DNA of 64,000 nucleotides from Paulinella micropora (GCA_009731375.1 BJOX01000138.1:401287-465286), one strand, 5' to 3'. Positions 1 to 13,521 are shown, counted from the first letter of the stretch. Notes: generated from the letters alone by a model not told the origin. Made by a program: numbers and translations.

Positions 1-1476
1 TCATCTCGAATTCTATCGAGAAGAACTCCTTAACTGGCCCAAGGTCCTTAACATTGCCCAACTCCTTGTTTAGCAGTTCAACGTACTTCGCCCTGCTCCC
101 ATCCGTGGCCGCAGCATGGATGCTATCATCCACATGGTACGTGAGGATCTCCGTCTTCTGCGTCTCCTCATCCACCCTCGCGAATACCACTGAGTCAATG
201 ATGCTTTGGCTAAAGCCTAGCTTCTTCTGAGTTGGTATGACTCTGTCATTTCAATAGACATGGCCGATGGCTTCAACCCGTTCGCGCCGCCAATGGCCTC
301 CCATACAGTGTTCGGTGGCACACCCCGCCGGAGGCTTCATCCACACTGGAATTCGAAGCTTCACATTCGGGAACGCACTCTCCTCGTCTACACTGAAGAT
401 GCGCATATCCTGCAGCACCGCCACCGCGCACGTCATCCGAACCGTCTCGACCCAGCATGTCGGCAGATCCACTCGGTCGTACTGCCACGAGGGTTGCAGA
501 AAACCAATACCCGCAATCCTAGACTTTGCCTCCACCATCGGCCCATCCAGTGATTCTCTCTTCTCGAAATCAACGAATCTGGTGAGCACCAGAGGCTCCC
601 CTGATGGCTTTTCCGAGACATGTCGTTCTACAATCGCCCCCAATCTCAGATGTTTATCTATGTCGGCGAATCTGGACTCGTTGAACTTTCCAGAGGCTGT
701 TGCCTCACAATACGGAACAGGTACAGTCACCAGGAACGCCCAGACCTGAAGTTCACCGGCCTGGTCCTTTCCCTGTTGCGAGGTTGACCGACGATGTTGG
801 ACACAGACACCGCCGCCCCATCCCACATAACCGGAACTCCATACCTATTTTTTCTATTTTTCCGGTCTAGGCTGCAGAGAGGCAGAAGCTCTCCCACTCC
901 CCGCAGCCTTGACTTCAGTCACACGACGAGCAGCTCCCCCACGACCGCTATCCAGAAGCACTTCGTCCCCTTGAACCAGTTGAACAACCCCAGCGTCTTC
1001 ACCAGCGACTCCCAGGTCCGAGTCCGTCACTGGCATTGCACTGGTAGCCGTAGAATCAGGCTCACTTCCCGTTCCGGTTTGACAGCGTTGTCAGTCACTT
1101 CGAGAATAACTTCCCATTCGTCGTCGGTGAAAAATTTTCCGGGATTTACGTCATTTTCCCGTACGACCCCAGCGTTGTGAAACGAGCGCTGAAGCGACGT
1201 CGCCAACCCGCTTTTCGGATACAACGTTGGCCACCCATGGGACGTAGGGTCTCGAACCACTATATCAGCCGTTAGCTTGAGTCGTCTGTCGTAGAAGCTC
1301 CACACAACGTAGGCAGATTGCTCGACGTCCACCCCAAGAAAGACCCCAGGCTCCCCTTTTTCTTCCCCTTTCTTCCCACCTTTGTAGATGACGCACAGGC
1401 ATCCAAACGGGTATGCAATCGAGTAGTGTGGGGGCGGTCTTCCGTAGAACGCCTCGTGCCTCGACTTGGTTGCCAC
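1..1476 (-). pseudogene. Ty1/copia-type retrotransposon Pol remnant (integrase end plus reverse transcriptase)
   Basis: Read on the minus strand, 1476-1027 resembles the region after the copia integrase core: a YPFGCLCVIY segment, then FLGVD, as in the family pattern FGC..FLGY. Next, 826-251 resembles the start of the RVT_2 reverse transcriptase, with EAKSRIAGIGFLQ and FSVDEESAFPNVKL (family pattern DV..AFLNG). Minus-strand 250-1 continues it and contains YHVDDS, matching the YVDD catalytic box. The pieces lie in different frames with stops between them, so the copy is dead. It runs off the left edge of the window. The upstream limit near 1,476 abuts the Helitron, so one element probably truncated the other. 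No LTR is visible. Confidence 0.75.
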
Positions 1477-1503
1477 AGCTCAAGTTTGGACGAGAACAGC
1501 AAC

Positions 1504-4500
1504 ATGCCTTTGGTTCGACATGAAGATGATAAGTTAGGGACACCGTTCGACTCTCCTAATCAACGGTGCCCCTTTTGTGGCGCGTGGTTTTGGAAGCACG
1601 AACTCAATCCAAACCTCCGTGCAAATCAGCAGTTCACAGATCGCATGGTTGCTAGACATTATGTCGTGCTGTTCGAATGGGTATGTAAGGCTTGACAGGC
1701 TTCCACCTCTTCGCACCGATCTTCTCAACCTCTTCATCTTGAATGGCCCAGTCGAACGGTACTTCCGTGAACATATGCGCAGTTTCAATTCTTGCTTTCA
1801 GCTTCGCTTCAATCAAAGCAGATCAGCTGCAGTTTGGCGCAGGTGGACCTCCAACCTTTGTAATACAAAGATCTACGCACCATCTCATCGGCCCTTTACA
1901 GCCTAATTCCCCTGACCAAACAAACTTTCTTCAAATTTATTTCCTCGACAACAACCAACGACGAGCAAGGAGGCTACATGTGGTAGGGCTGCCAGACAAT
2001 CAATATGATGGATATACTATTGAAGCCTTGGAAGGAATTATGCGAAATAACAGATTTCTAGAAGCATTTAAAACAGCGCTTGATCGAGCTCGGCTGCGTC
2101 GAATGCGGGGTTTTCCTCCTATTCCACACTTTCGTCTCCTCTGCCTTGGTCCCAACGATGATCCTCCACTTCCAGACGGTTCGCATCGAGGACAGTAAAA
2201 CGTGCCCAACGTGGTAGTATCGCTATACTAATCAACGAAGATGGTACATGTGCAGAAAATGCAGATCGCATTGTTGACGAGCGCCAAATTGTGATCTACA
2301 AGCGCCCAGCTACTGACAACCCAGCCAACCTTGGGTTGCAGACTATCAACGCGAGCCACGCAGACTACGACCCACTTGTCTACGTCTTATTTTGTCCCAG
2401 CGGAACTGGTCTTGGCTTTCATACAAAGATCAACTACAGCAATCGAGACAACAGGCCTTTTCGACGTGGATTCATATCTTGTTTGGAATACTACCGCTAT
2501 CGCATCTACTTCCGCGACGAGAACAAAATGTACCCGGGCCATAAAAGTTACGTACCAATCGACGATCCTGATAGAAAGTCTGCAAGCATATCAGACATTC
2601 TTCACTTTGGAGGCTGCCTTTGGCAACAGTTCCTTGTCGATCAATATTGTAAGATCCAAGATCGCAGGCTTGACTGGCAACGAAACAACCCTCATCGTAT
2701 CAGAAGCGACCTGTACCAATGACCTGGCAAGGAACACAAGACCATTCTCAACTCGTCTTTTACCTTTTCTCAGCATTCTTTTTACAAGCGCTACATTAAC
2801 GCAATGTCCATGGTTCGCTTACTTGGCAGACCTCATCTCTTCATTACTATGACCGCAAACCCAAACTGGCAAGAAATAAAAGACGCGCTTAAGCCTGGTC
2901 AGACCCCAAACGACAGGCCAGACATCGTCCAGCGAGTGTTCGAAATGAAGGTGAAACAACTTATCAAAACCATCACTAAGGACAACTGTTTCGGCAGATG
3001 TATCGGGTACGTATATTCAGTCGAAAATCAAAAGCGTGGCTTACCCCACATCCACCTTGTAATCTGGCTTCATCCAGAAGACGCGCCAACCTCTGAGAAC
3101 TTCGACAACTTCGTGTCAGCAGAAATCTCCGACATCAAAACTCAGCCTGAACTGCACCGTTTAGTCACGACCCACATGCTCCATGGCTTCTGTCACCGTG
3201 ACTCAAAGTGTTGGGAATTCGGGCGCTGCAGCAAGTTTTTCCCACACGAATATTGCAACGTCACATCCTATTCAGAATCAGACGTCAAAAAGGTTCAGTA
3301 GGCGACGCTCAAAGCAAAACGGTGGTAATGACTTTCTACGTGGTAGGTATATATATACCAACCAACACGTGGTTCCCTTCAATCCATTTCTTCTCCTCAA
3401 GTTCGATTGCCACATCAACGCTGAACTTTGCACTACATCTGGTTGGATAAAGTACCTTTTCAAATATATCCATAAGGGGCCAGACCGTCTCCGCGTGAAT
3501 GTTCTCAACGAGAACGACGAAATCAAACAGTATATAGACGCTCGGTATGTTGGTCCGTGTGAAGCAGCCGCGCTGATCTTGGGTACGAACCGTTTCAAGT
3601 CTTCTCACTCGTGTCCTACTCTCGACCTCCACCTGCCAAATGAGCAGCGTGTTTCCATGCACGGACACGCCTATCGATATAGTCACGAGCGAAACATTCG
3701 TTCCCAGCTCACTGCATATTTCGAGCGCGTCCTCTACGAACGTGACCACCCGCTACTTCCTAATCAACTTGGCTCACAGTAGACGGTAATCTCAAGCTGC
3801 GAGCTTCTGAACTTACTTACGTTCAATTTCCCAACTACTATTATTGGGTCACCGGACACAAAGAGTGGCGGCGTCGAGCTCCATCTCTCGCTGGAGAAAG
3901 AAACATAGCTTCACGGCTTGGACATGTGAAGCCTAACAGATTTGAACTGTACTGCCTCCGCACCCTGTTGCACATCGTGCAAGGTTACTACTTTTTCTTT
4001 CTTTCCTTTCTTCCATGTAATCCAAATCTTAATTTTTTTCACTCACGAACCCAATAATTGTTTTGATAGGTGCTACGTGTTTTGAAGACGTCAGGACCTT
4101 TCAAGGCAGAATTTATCCTACATTTGGTGAAGCGGCGCTAGCGAGAGGACTTTTACAGTCTGATCGTGAATGGAACATTTGCCTGGCAGAATCATCCCTT
4201 ACAGACACTGCGCCTCAACTTCGAAGGCTTTTTGTTATTATTCTCTGTGAGAACGAGGTGAATGACTCTTTGCAACTCTGGGAAAATCACAAAGAAGCTC
4301 TATCTGACGATCATACGTATGAGCGTCGTAATCAGATTACAGGCGTCATCCCCGAACCTAACCAATCTGACTTCCAGCTGGCTTTTCACGATATTTCTAA
4401 ACTGCTTACGCAACATGGTGCGCTTACCAAGAATTCAACCTTCCCAACCTTGTTTCTCTTTCTGGTCCTGTTCGGAGCATTCATGGTGGCAACCGACTCA

Positions 4501-4569
4501 TCGAGCACGCGCTTTCCTATGATCTGCACACACAAGTCAACCTTGTCCAGCGCAATCTTGCTCGTATGA
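1504..4569 (+). pseudogene. Helitron replication initiator (N-terminal zinc motif, Helitron-like N domain, HUH nuclease)
   Basis: Rolling-circle transposon Rep portion in several frames. From 1,504 comes the Helitron N-terminal zinc pattern CPFCGAWFWKHE. The segment at 1,690-1,900 (LPPLRTDLLNLF) and the segment GGPPTFVIQ leading to HHLIGPLQP are typical of the family. At 2,804-3,301 is the domain around GRPHLFITMTANPNW. Its HUH motif is GLPHIHLVIWL (His-Ile-His). At 3,183-3,780 the Tyr motif YLFKYIHKG follows, carrying the nucleophilic tyrosines. Reading frame is lost near 1,690, 2,200, 2,720, 3,295 and 3,790. A probable intron at 3,984-4,069 links LLHIVQ to the segment containing FEDVRTFQGRIYPTF. 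In the family this protein nicks and ligates the transposon ends. The copy is not functional as read. Confidence 0.85.
3984..4069 (+). other. Probable spliceosomal intron in the Helitron gene
   Basis: An 86-bp segment starts GTTACT after CAAG and ends TTTTGATAG, with a strong pyrimidine tract. Removing it joins two blocks of Helitron homology in one frame (codon split after the first base of a Gly). Both sides carry family-typical sequence while the segment itself has stops, which supports a real intron rather than an insertion. Confidence 0.6.
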
Positions 4570-6869
4570 ACCCACAACAACTAAATGTCTTTCATGCAAT
4601 CAACGACGATATTATCGACTACGAACCAAACCCAAATATCATCCGCCCAAGGTTTCATATTGTCATCGCAACTGCTGGCACCGGGAAAACCATTATTGGG
4701 TCAACTTTGACAGCAGCAACTCGAGCTAGAAGAGGGATCGCCTTGGGTTCTGCAAGCTCTGGTATTGCTTCGACTTTATTGGAATTAGGCCAAACTGCGC
4801 ATCGAACTTACGGTATTCCCGTTCCGCGCCTCCCGAATTCGCGATCTAACATACCTTATCGATCACAACGAGCCGATCTTGTCAGGCGTGCCAACTTCTA
4901 TCTCATTGACGAAGCTACCATGATGCCAAACGACATATTTCACATCATCAACGAACTATTCTTCTTTCTCCTTGATATTGACCCACAGCTGGAAGAAAAC
5001 AAAGAAAGCATTCAAGTACTGATGGCTGATCGTCCTTTCCTCTTGATGGGTGATTTTCGACAGACGTTTCCCATTCTACCCCGTGGTACAGATGCACAAA
5101 TCATGCAGAGCTCTCTTCTACGGTCGAGATTTTGGACATCTGCAAAAGTGCACACTCTTGTAATTAATGAACGCGTGCGACAAGCATCAGGCACAGACCA
5201 AGTCGCGAAAAGAGATTATGCTGAGTTCTTGCTCCGGGTGGGGGATGTGACTGAACCACATGTTTGCATCCCACACGCATTTTCAGATCTGATTCGAATC
5301 CCTGACCACCTCCTGTCTAGAAGCTTGCTTATTGACGACTTAGTTTCAGACATCCAATAATGGCGATCTATCTGATCAGAAGATGACTGACCCTAACTTT
5401 CTCTCCCAACGACTCATACTCACAACGAGAAACACACAAGCTGCCAAGATCAACAAAAGAGTAGTCGACCGTCTCCCCGATCCTGACAATACATCAATTA
5501 CTCTCCTTTCTGCAGATTCAGTCGGCCCTGATGACGACAAAAAATTGTATCCACTTGAAGTCCTTCACACCTTCAATCCCTCAGGCTTACCTCGTCATTC
5601 AATCACTGTGAAAAAGGGAACTATGGTGGTCCTTCTTCGCAACATGGACACTGCACATGACCTCTGCAACGGAACTAGATTATCATAGAGTCAGCTAGCA
5701 ACTTCAGGATGTCTGCTTATATTATCAACGAAGGACCTCACCAAGGCCTAAGAGTCACTATACCTTGAGTCATGCACACCACCAACCCGGATCACCACTT
5801 ACTATTTCTGTTGAAACGAACTCAATTTCCTATCGCACTTGCATATGCGATGACTATTCACAAAGCATAAGGCCAAACTATTAAGAAAGCTGGTGTGTTT
5901 TTATCAGAACCTGTCTTTTCTCACAGTCAACTTTTTGTCGCATTATCACGGGTAGGCAATCCTGCCGACATCAAAATCATGGTTCGCAACGTCCCTGACC
6001 AGCAAGGAAAGTTTCGCGACAGTGCTTTTCCTCACGTATACACGCGTAACATCGTGTATCCAAATGTGTATCAGGCTGTTGCTGCTCGACTAGCACGTCT
6101 GCCTCCTTTACCAGATCCGTCACTCGAAATTCCTCCTGATCATCCAGACAGACAACTTACTCGAGCCAACATTGTTGTAGCACAAGACCAACATCTGCGA
6201 CAGGGTGCCATTTATCGTCGTCAATCTAACTTACAAGATGAACCTCAATACGCTTCCAATGAAATCACATCTTATCGCAGCTCCAGAATCGATCACGCAG
6301 GCACCCACTCTTTGCATGATTTTCTATCGTCTTCTGATGCGACCACCGACTCCTCTTCTACTCACGCTGATCAACCTGTAAGGCCTCCTCAATCTAGTCT
6401 TTCCACGCGACGACGTACTGCAGATCGGTGCCCAAACTGTGGAGAAGAAGACGTGCAAGCGGTAGACAACAACAGTATGCACTGCGGAACCTTTCAACAT
6501 TATATTTGTGAATCTTGCCAAGAGCATATATTAGACAGTGAACTTAATTGTCCTGTCTGTGATAGTTCCAATCCAGAGGATCATGATGACAGCTACCGTT
6601 ACGACTTGGATGATTTGGACTCGGATTCTGACTCCCCAGCAGACGGCAAGGGAGATTGCAATATAGCAAGTACTCGGATCTCAGATCTCAAAGCTAGGGA
6701 GGAAGATCTTAAGTTTGTAACTAACCTTCGAATCGTAGATCATCACATCAGTCGAACGGAGTTTCCAGATCAATCCGTTCTTAACAATCACGCTCGCCTT
6801 CGCGCTGACCTTCAACGCATTCAGAACGAACTTACTGAACTGGTAACTCCTTGTAATTACATATTATAG
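4566..6869 (+). pseudogene. Helitron PIF1-like helicase portion with a RING finger behind it
   Basis: Superfamily 1B helicase part of the Helitron protein. The 4,566-5,360 block has a Walker A-like ATAGTGKT, a Walker B LIDEATMMP, and the later motif GDFRQTFPILP. The 5,383-5,688 block continues it, and 5,895 onward has ALSRVGNPADIKIMV, the helicase C-terminal motif VI region. Between 5,688 and 5,895 the frame is lost. An in-frame TAA at 5,868-5,870 sits where family members have Gln in HKAQGQT. After the helicase, 6,427-6,567 encodes a C-x2-C...C-x2-C...C-x2-C RING-type zinc finger (CPNCG, CESCQ, CPVCD), followed by an acidic tail. Helicase activity would unwind the displaced strand. The RING is an accessory domain of unknown role. 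Confidence 0.82.
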
Positions 6870-7032
6870 TATTAAATATATACAAATCTCGTACATCACT
6901 TATACTTCTATAGGAAACTAATAAGTCTTTCAGATGTCCAGCTGCACGCCGCGTGGAAACAAGGCAATGTCTAAGCTGTGACTAACCTTTTCGGATTTTC
7001 GCTGGAAACATAGATGCACATATTTGCTCTGA

Positions 7033-8569
7033 TTGCTTTACACGACGACCCCCAACCACTACCACGCCAACCACGATCAAGTGACAAACTCAAGTGAAAG
7101 AACGTGCCTGTTGTGCGCTGAAACCAGCATTGAAGCGTGGCTATCCTTGGATTGCTGCACTCACGGTGAACTCATTTGCTTACCATGTGTGCAACGAATA
7201 ATGGAGACCAAGTCTCTAGCAACTGTCTGCCCCGTCTGCAAAAAACCTTATAAGACAATCAATGGTTTTGAGATTGTTCAACGGTCGTCTCCAACGCATT
7301 TATCATTTTCAGACAACACCCTTTCTCAACAAGCTCTACAAACTCTCCTCGAAAACGATTCAGATTCTCCGCTCCAACCTTCTACTTCCAGGCGTTTCCA
7401 TCCACGTGCAACACAAAGAACCAGACGCCAGCGACAGCATCGCCCTGATCTTTCTTCCCACACTTCAAACTCCTCCTCACTGACTCAACCTAGGTCTTCA
7501 TCCAGCAACGCGATAGATTGGGGATGTGACAGATTTTCATCTAGAAGTTCCTGGCTATTTGTTCCTCTCATTCATGCATCCTTAGATAGGAAACGCAGAA
7601 TACCACGCAGTCTTTATGACGCTGAAACCTACATCCCACCAGTTCTTTGGGAAATGCTTGTTCGTGCATACACTCACGATTTTCGAAGGAGAAATATCCT
7701 GTCAGTGCAAGACATCAGTCACTCTCTCAACGACCTCCATTACATTCAATATCATCACCAAGAGTTCTTGCTGCTTAGTAATGAGTCAATGCATGACGGA
7801 CGACTATATATACTGCTGTCACGTATTGCTGAAATTGCACGTCGCCTCGACCTGCCAAATCCTACTGCAGTGAAAATAGCAATCAACGACTGGTTTCGAT
7901 CTAAACACGAGCNNNNNNNNNNTAGCAATCAACGACTGGTTTCGATCTGAACACGAGCTCGTGTCTCACTTCTTTATAGACATCAACGGATACGATTCTA
8001 TGACAGCTGACATTGCATCACTTCTCCCTTCTCCTAATCCTACGCCAGCATTACAAGGAAACCAAGGTCTAGGCTGGGGAACCTGTTTTGATAATAGCGC
8101 TTCCTGGCTCCTCACACCCCTGGTTCGTGCTGCTCTTGATTTAGAACAACAAAGATCTCCTCGCCTTTTCCTTGCTCAGGAATTCCTCCCTTCAGAAATC
8201 TGGATGCTCCTTGTCCATATTCTGAAGCACTTATTTCACTCTGAAAATATTCTTGACATATCTATTAATCTTGAATGTCCCACACGACCACTGTCATCTG
8301 AACTTCAAGATCAAATTCTCTCACATCCATCCATTCCTTCTTGCTTCACAGCTGTAATTAATCTTTTCCATCAAATCGTTTCAAATCCTTCCCACAATTC
8401 TACAGAGATTTCCCAAGAAATTCTCCTATTATCACATCATCATAATCACATATCAGCACTACATGATACAGTCGAATCTTTTTATACTGTGTCATCTTCA
8501 TCAGCAAGATCAAACAATACTTCGAACTCTTCAAGTTCATCCCCTTCTCAGATTCACTTTCTTTTTTAG
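7033..8569 (+). pseudogene. Helitron-associated second RING finger and duplicated C-terminal domain
   Basis: An open frame from about 7,033 begins with a C3HC4 RING finger (CLLCAE, CCTHGE, CLPCV, CPVCKKPY). A Ser/Thr-rich linker follows. Then comes a domain of about 110 residues that starts WGCDRFSSRSSWLFVPLIHASLD and appears again after the gap as WGTCFDNSASWLLTPLVRAALD (8,077 onward). The two copies share W.LL/F..PL..A.LD, P..W.MLV and the ending NIL. A 10-N gap at 7,913-7,922 interrupts it, and about 35 bases are repeated on both sides of the Ns, so the gap is probably an unclosed overlap. I do not recognise the duplicated domain. It may be part of the Helitron gene or a captured host fragment. 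Confidence 0.6.
7913..7922. other. 10-N assembly gap with duplicated flanks
   Basis: Sequence before and after the Ns is the same stretch (TAGCAATCAACGACTGG and onward) with one difference, so the gap probably has negative true length. Confidence 0.85.
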
Positions 8570-8793
8570 CTATATCTAATTTTTCACTACCATCCAGGCC
8601 AACCATACCATCATCTCGCAGTTGATCTTCACGTGCACGTCGCAGGTTTAATTTTAGCAATCGATATCATCACAACAATCAACAATACATCTAACTAACT
8701 CCTCTCAATCTTCCACTTACGAAAATCCTTTATTAGATATTGAGTTTGGAAATAATAATAATAACAATCTTGATCTAAATAAGAAATATATAC

Positions 8794-8844
<51 letters not shown>

Positions 8845-9052
8845 GCAGCTAGGTATAGTCGACGTCGACGTCGCGCTTATTATGATCTTTATAAAATTAT
8901 TAAAATTTTTATTTAAATTTCAACTTATAATAGAAATATATATTAATTGTAAATCTGAATTTTAAAATAAAAAATTGAAACTTACTTATAACATTATTAA
9001 TATATCTCGCCGGTCCAGGTGCATATATATATAGATATATATTAATATATGT
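8570..9052. other. AT-rich non-coding stretch with a (TA)n array
   Basis: No gene is visible. A (TA)n run lies at about 8,797-8,840, followed by AT-rich sequence up to the hAT left end. It could hold the Helitron 3' end, but I cannot point to a convincing hairpin plus CTRR terminus. Confidence 0.6.
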
Positions 9053-9696
9053 CAGCCATTTAGCTATTTTAAAAACTAACCGGACTCCGGTTAAGTTTTT
9101 GCCGGACACCTCACTTACGAGGCCGTCAGGCCGAGAAAGTTCGCTTCCGCAGGAGGGCCCCGCGGCCTGAGAGCGGCCCCGCCGGAGGCGACAATTTTTT
9201 TTTACTTCCTTATGAAAATATGAGAAAAACTTTATTTTATATTAATGTTTTTACAAAAAATCATAGTTATTAATAATATTTACAAAAAAAAACTATAAAA
9301 TCAAGGGTGCAGTGGGCTTTGATGCAGTCCGCAAAATCATGCAAATAAGGCCGACCTCTTTCAAAACAGACCAGGCGGGCCGGCTGGATGTATATATTTT
9401 TTAGCTTCTCTATACATATTTCTACTAACTCACTTATTCCAGCTGATTATTTTTTATATCTCACACATGATATATGTTGAGAAAAAAATGCTTGAAAATA
9501 TAGCGTTGGGATTTATCAAAATACTGTAAAAAACTTACCAGCAGTAAGAATAATTTAGAAGCGTACGTATACGCTGTTAACGTTACTAGTATAATACTAT
9601 TAACGTTAGAGTATAGTTAGTGTATTAGATGAAATGAAAGTAGTATCAAAAGATACAAAAAAAAAACAAAAATAAAGAAGCAAACTATCTACTATA

Positions 9697-9727
9697 TATC
9701 TACCATCTATCTACCTATCTATCTATA

Positions 9728-9781
<54 letters not shown>

Positions 9782-9783
9782 CT
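9697..9783. repeat. (TATC)n microsatellite
   Basis: Near-perfect tetranucleotide array between the hAT left end and the transposase gene. Confidence 0.95.
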
Positions 9784-10888
9784 TATACCTAGCTGCTAGC
9801 TATTTTAATTGATCACATACTTAGTTGAGTTTTTTTTTCTTACATCTCTTAGCTTTTTCTTTCTTACTCCCGCAGTCTTCATCTACCACTAGTACTTCTT
9901 CTTGCTTTCGTTTTTCTCGTATTTTCATTGATGGTTTCCTGATTCTTGGACCGAGGTGAGATTGGTACGCGAGAATTTCCTGCATTTTTTTGCTTTCTTC
10001 ATGTTCCGCTTCTACTACCACCCAGCCGCTTTTCCCACCCCATAGTCCTCCACTAGACTGACCTGTCTTGACTTCTCCCATTTCTATTGCTTTCTTTCAA
10101 CCTCTCTGCCTTGCCTCGCCTGTCTTTTAACTCTTTTTCCCTTTTTTTTTTCTCTCCTGCAACTACTGCTGACTCGTACATAGCTTGAACAACTGCTGGC
10201 TCATAGCTATCTAGCTTGTAAAAAGCTACTTTGATACTTTCTGCTTTCCTAGACTGTCTCTTAAACTTTAGTTTGACTGGTTGATTATCCTTGTTGTTGT
10301 TGTAATTAACTGATCGATACCTTCTGGGTTTGGCTTCATCGAACGCAATGATAGCTTTGTCAAGCACATCCTCCGCTTCCTTGGAAGCAAAGGGTGGTGC
10401 GTTCAACTTAAGCGTCATCAAATCATCACCGCTTGCATCTAATAGTCTATTTCTGTACTTTGTGAAAATAATGGCTCGGTGTGAAAATCCCTGTTCGACA
10501 CATACAGTGTCTGAAGCAGTTGAACATGCTTCTTTGATTATTTTACATACAGTAGGAAATGTGCGAGTAGCTAGCTCGTGCCTGCTGTAAGTAAGATAAC
10601 CCAAAAGCTCTTGAGCTACATCTGTCACTGCTTGACAAGGCTCTATCTCTCCTTCTTCTAAACTTTTCTGAACTTCTGCTATGTATACGTTATATCGCAA
10701 TATTTCTGTGCGTAGCTCTACCTCTTATACCTTGTATCGGAGCGAAAGAGCTGGGATGGCTTTTACGGTAGCAGCTGGAAGTGCTTCTAGCACTTCCAGA
10801 ACAGTGTTGGGACTGACATCTTGATAATCGCAAGCTACAAACACAAAAGACAAAAGACAAAAAATGATACATGATAATATAAAATTAG

Positions 10889-10923
<35 letters not shown>

Positions 10924-12606
10924 TAGGTATATGCACTACATAACGCAATGTTATCAGACCTTCATCAGGCTCAGCTGCAGGTGATCGTGGAAAATAAGGC
11001 TCGAACTGTGGTTCTGCAACCTGCATGTATGTATATATATATATATACATATATATATATACATTTTAAGTACGTACGTATGTATGTATGTGCGTATGTA
11101 TATATATGTTACATAAATAGATATAAGTATGTAATTGTATATATTGTACGACCATATCGGCACTGGCGTCATGTAACAGTTATTCTTCCTGATTGGAAGG
11201 TGGTAGCGGGGGCGAAGGTGGCGGTGGTGGAGGTGGTGGAGGAGGCTGCTGCTTTTCCTCTTCAAAATCGTCTTCATCATCAGAAGTCCGAGACTGCGGA
11301 GATTGGGGCTGTAAAAAGTCTTCGTCATCACTAGCCTCATCTTTAACTTCTGCTGGCTCATAGCGCAAAGAAGGAAAAAGGTCTCTCGGACATGCAACAT
11401 CGATCATACCTTGCAAGATAAGTTCGGTATCGGTAAATCTTGCGCACAGCAACTCCAACAGTGAGTCTAAGAAAGGAGCCTTCACTTTCTTATCAAAGCA
11501 CCAAATATTACGATTCAAAGCACCTTCGAAATCTTGCGAGTCTGGGTCCAGGTCGTTTAACTTGCCAAGCTTCCGATTGTTTACCAAGGCGAAAAAATCC
11601 ATCAGGTAGGACATGTTGCTCACGTTTGCCCTGAACGAAGCAAGCAGCTGGTGTGCGCGTCTAAACCCTCCAAGAACGTGTGATAGCTCAGCTTTCACCG
11701 ATTGCATAGTTTTGCTGAAGGATGCAAGTATCGGTAAACCATCACTAAGCAAGTAGATGGTTGCGTAAAATTGAAAAGTGTTGACTTTGCTCAGAAGCCC
11801 GGTCGCTCTGGCACGATCGTCAGGCTTGATACTTTTCGATGTGCTAGAGGCAGTCAGATCTTTGATGATAGCTGGCAACCTTTCACGGATCTGATTGATG
11901 GATTTCTCATGCGACAACCATCTAGTAGCTACAGGCAGCGCAAACCCAGATAGCATCGAGAAACCAAACAACTCGTGCACTGCGCGATTCAAGCTTTCGA
12001 ACCTTACTGGAGAGTTTTTATACCAGAGACATAACTCAACCAAAACAGGTTCAAACATGTTGCGAATGTAGTCCACCTCCATAAAGGCATGTTTTACAAC
12101 AAGTGCAAGTCGATGGCAGGAGCAGTGTTGGACAGGAAGGAAGCCTGGGTGTTTAGTTATTTCTTCAGCAGACAGCTTAGAAAAAACAAGAGCCCTGAAT
12201 AGGTTGGCAACTCCAACACGATCAGAAAAGTTCGCTGAGCAACCGTCCAGACTTCCCGACACAAACTTATGCTAAGGGAATCTGTTTTCTGGCGGGAAAT
12301 ACGCTGTGAAACAATCGTTGTTCTCAACAAGCTTATTTAAACAACGAATGGTGTTCACGCCTCCTTTCAGGCCACAGTTTTGGTTGGATATTGCTGGGCC
12401 GTTGGGCAGCAATGAAATATAAAAAGCTTTCAAAGTTTCACTGGGATTTTTCTTCGGAAGGGTAAGACGGAATGAGAAAAAGAAAATTTCCTTGGGAGCG
12501 CCAATCCTTTCACAAAAAAATTTGAGGTAGACTAGCACTATCGGAACTGACCTAACATCTTCTGATTCATCCAGTGCAAACGACCACGAACCAGCAGCCA
12601 GCAAGT

Positions 12607-12607
12607 C

Positions 12608-12663
<56 letters not shown>

Positions 12664-12725
12664 CAGATAGATAGATAGATAGATAGATACAATTTGTGTG
12701 TGTGTGTGTGTGCGTGTGTGCGTGC

Positions 12726-12808
<83 letters not shown>

Positions 12809-12811
12809 TAC
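12607..12811. repeat. Compound (TAGA)n/(GT)n/(GA)n microsatellite filling an intron
   Basis: Three adjoining simple repeats make up almost the whole intron between hAT exons ending at 12,812 and starting at 12,606. Confidence 0.95.
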
Positions 12812-13039
12812 CTTTCCCAAGATCTTCACGGACAACATCTGCTGTTGTTCTAATCATTTCCTGCACGATCTGTGGAGACGAAAAATTTGCGCCTGGATCA
12901 TCAAGCTCACCGCTTGGAAGTAGCTGGAGGTCTTCGTCGCCGTTAGCGATTTCCAAAATCCTACACATTAGTATAATGTGATGATTCAGATGTGTGAATA
13001 TCTTCTAGTAGGAATACATATATTATGTATGTTACATTG

Positions 13040-13071
13040 TATGTATGTATGTATGTATGTATGTATGTATC
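13040..13071. repeat. (TATG)n microsatellite
   Basis: Eight tetranucleotide units inside the hAT intron between 13,076 and 12,960. Confidence 0.9.
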
Positions 13072-13257
13072 GTACCGCAAGTGCAACGCAGTTGAAAGAG
13101 ACCAAGCCTGCACTCCAACCATGTAGACATTTCGGAAAAGCTTGCGTAGCGTCTTGCGACTTTTGAGAAGAACTTCTCGCCTGCGCCTCTTCATGTTTTC
13201 AAGGGAACCGCGATCAGATGTTGCGTTGACAGCCACTCTATGCATTTGACTCTGTAA

Positions 13258-13338
13258 TTACAAGAGAGAGAGAGAGAGAGAGAGATCGAGAATGAGAGAG
13301 AAAGAGAGAAAGAGAGAAAGAGAGAGAGAGAGAGAAAG

Positions 13339-13401
<63 letters not shown>

Positions 13402-13425
13402 GAGAGAGGAAAATAGATGGATATT

Positions 13426-13474
<49 letters not shown>

Positions 13475-13490
13475 GTATACGTAGATAGAT

Positions 13491-13521
<31 letters not shown>

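Noticed and set aside
251-826. Host protein gene on the minus strand
   Set aside because: It matches the copia reverse transcriptase pattern and is continuous with other retrotransposon pieces.
9115-9195. CRISPR array or structured RNA in the GC-rich island
   Set aside because: No repeat-spacer pattern is present; it lies in the subterminal part of the hAT element.
10705-10730. 25-nt intron between hAT exons
   Set aside because: The flanking sequence is in one frame with a single in-frame TAA, so a nonsense change is simpler than an extremely short intron.
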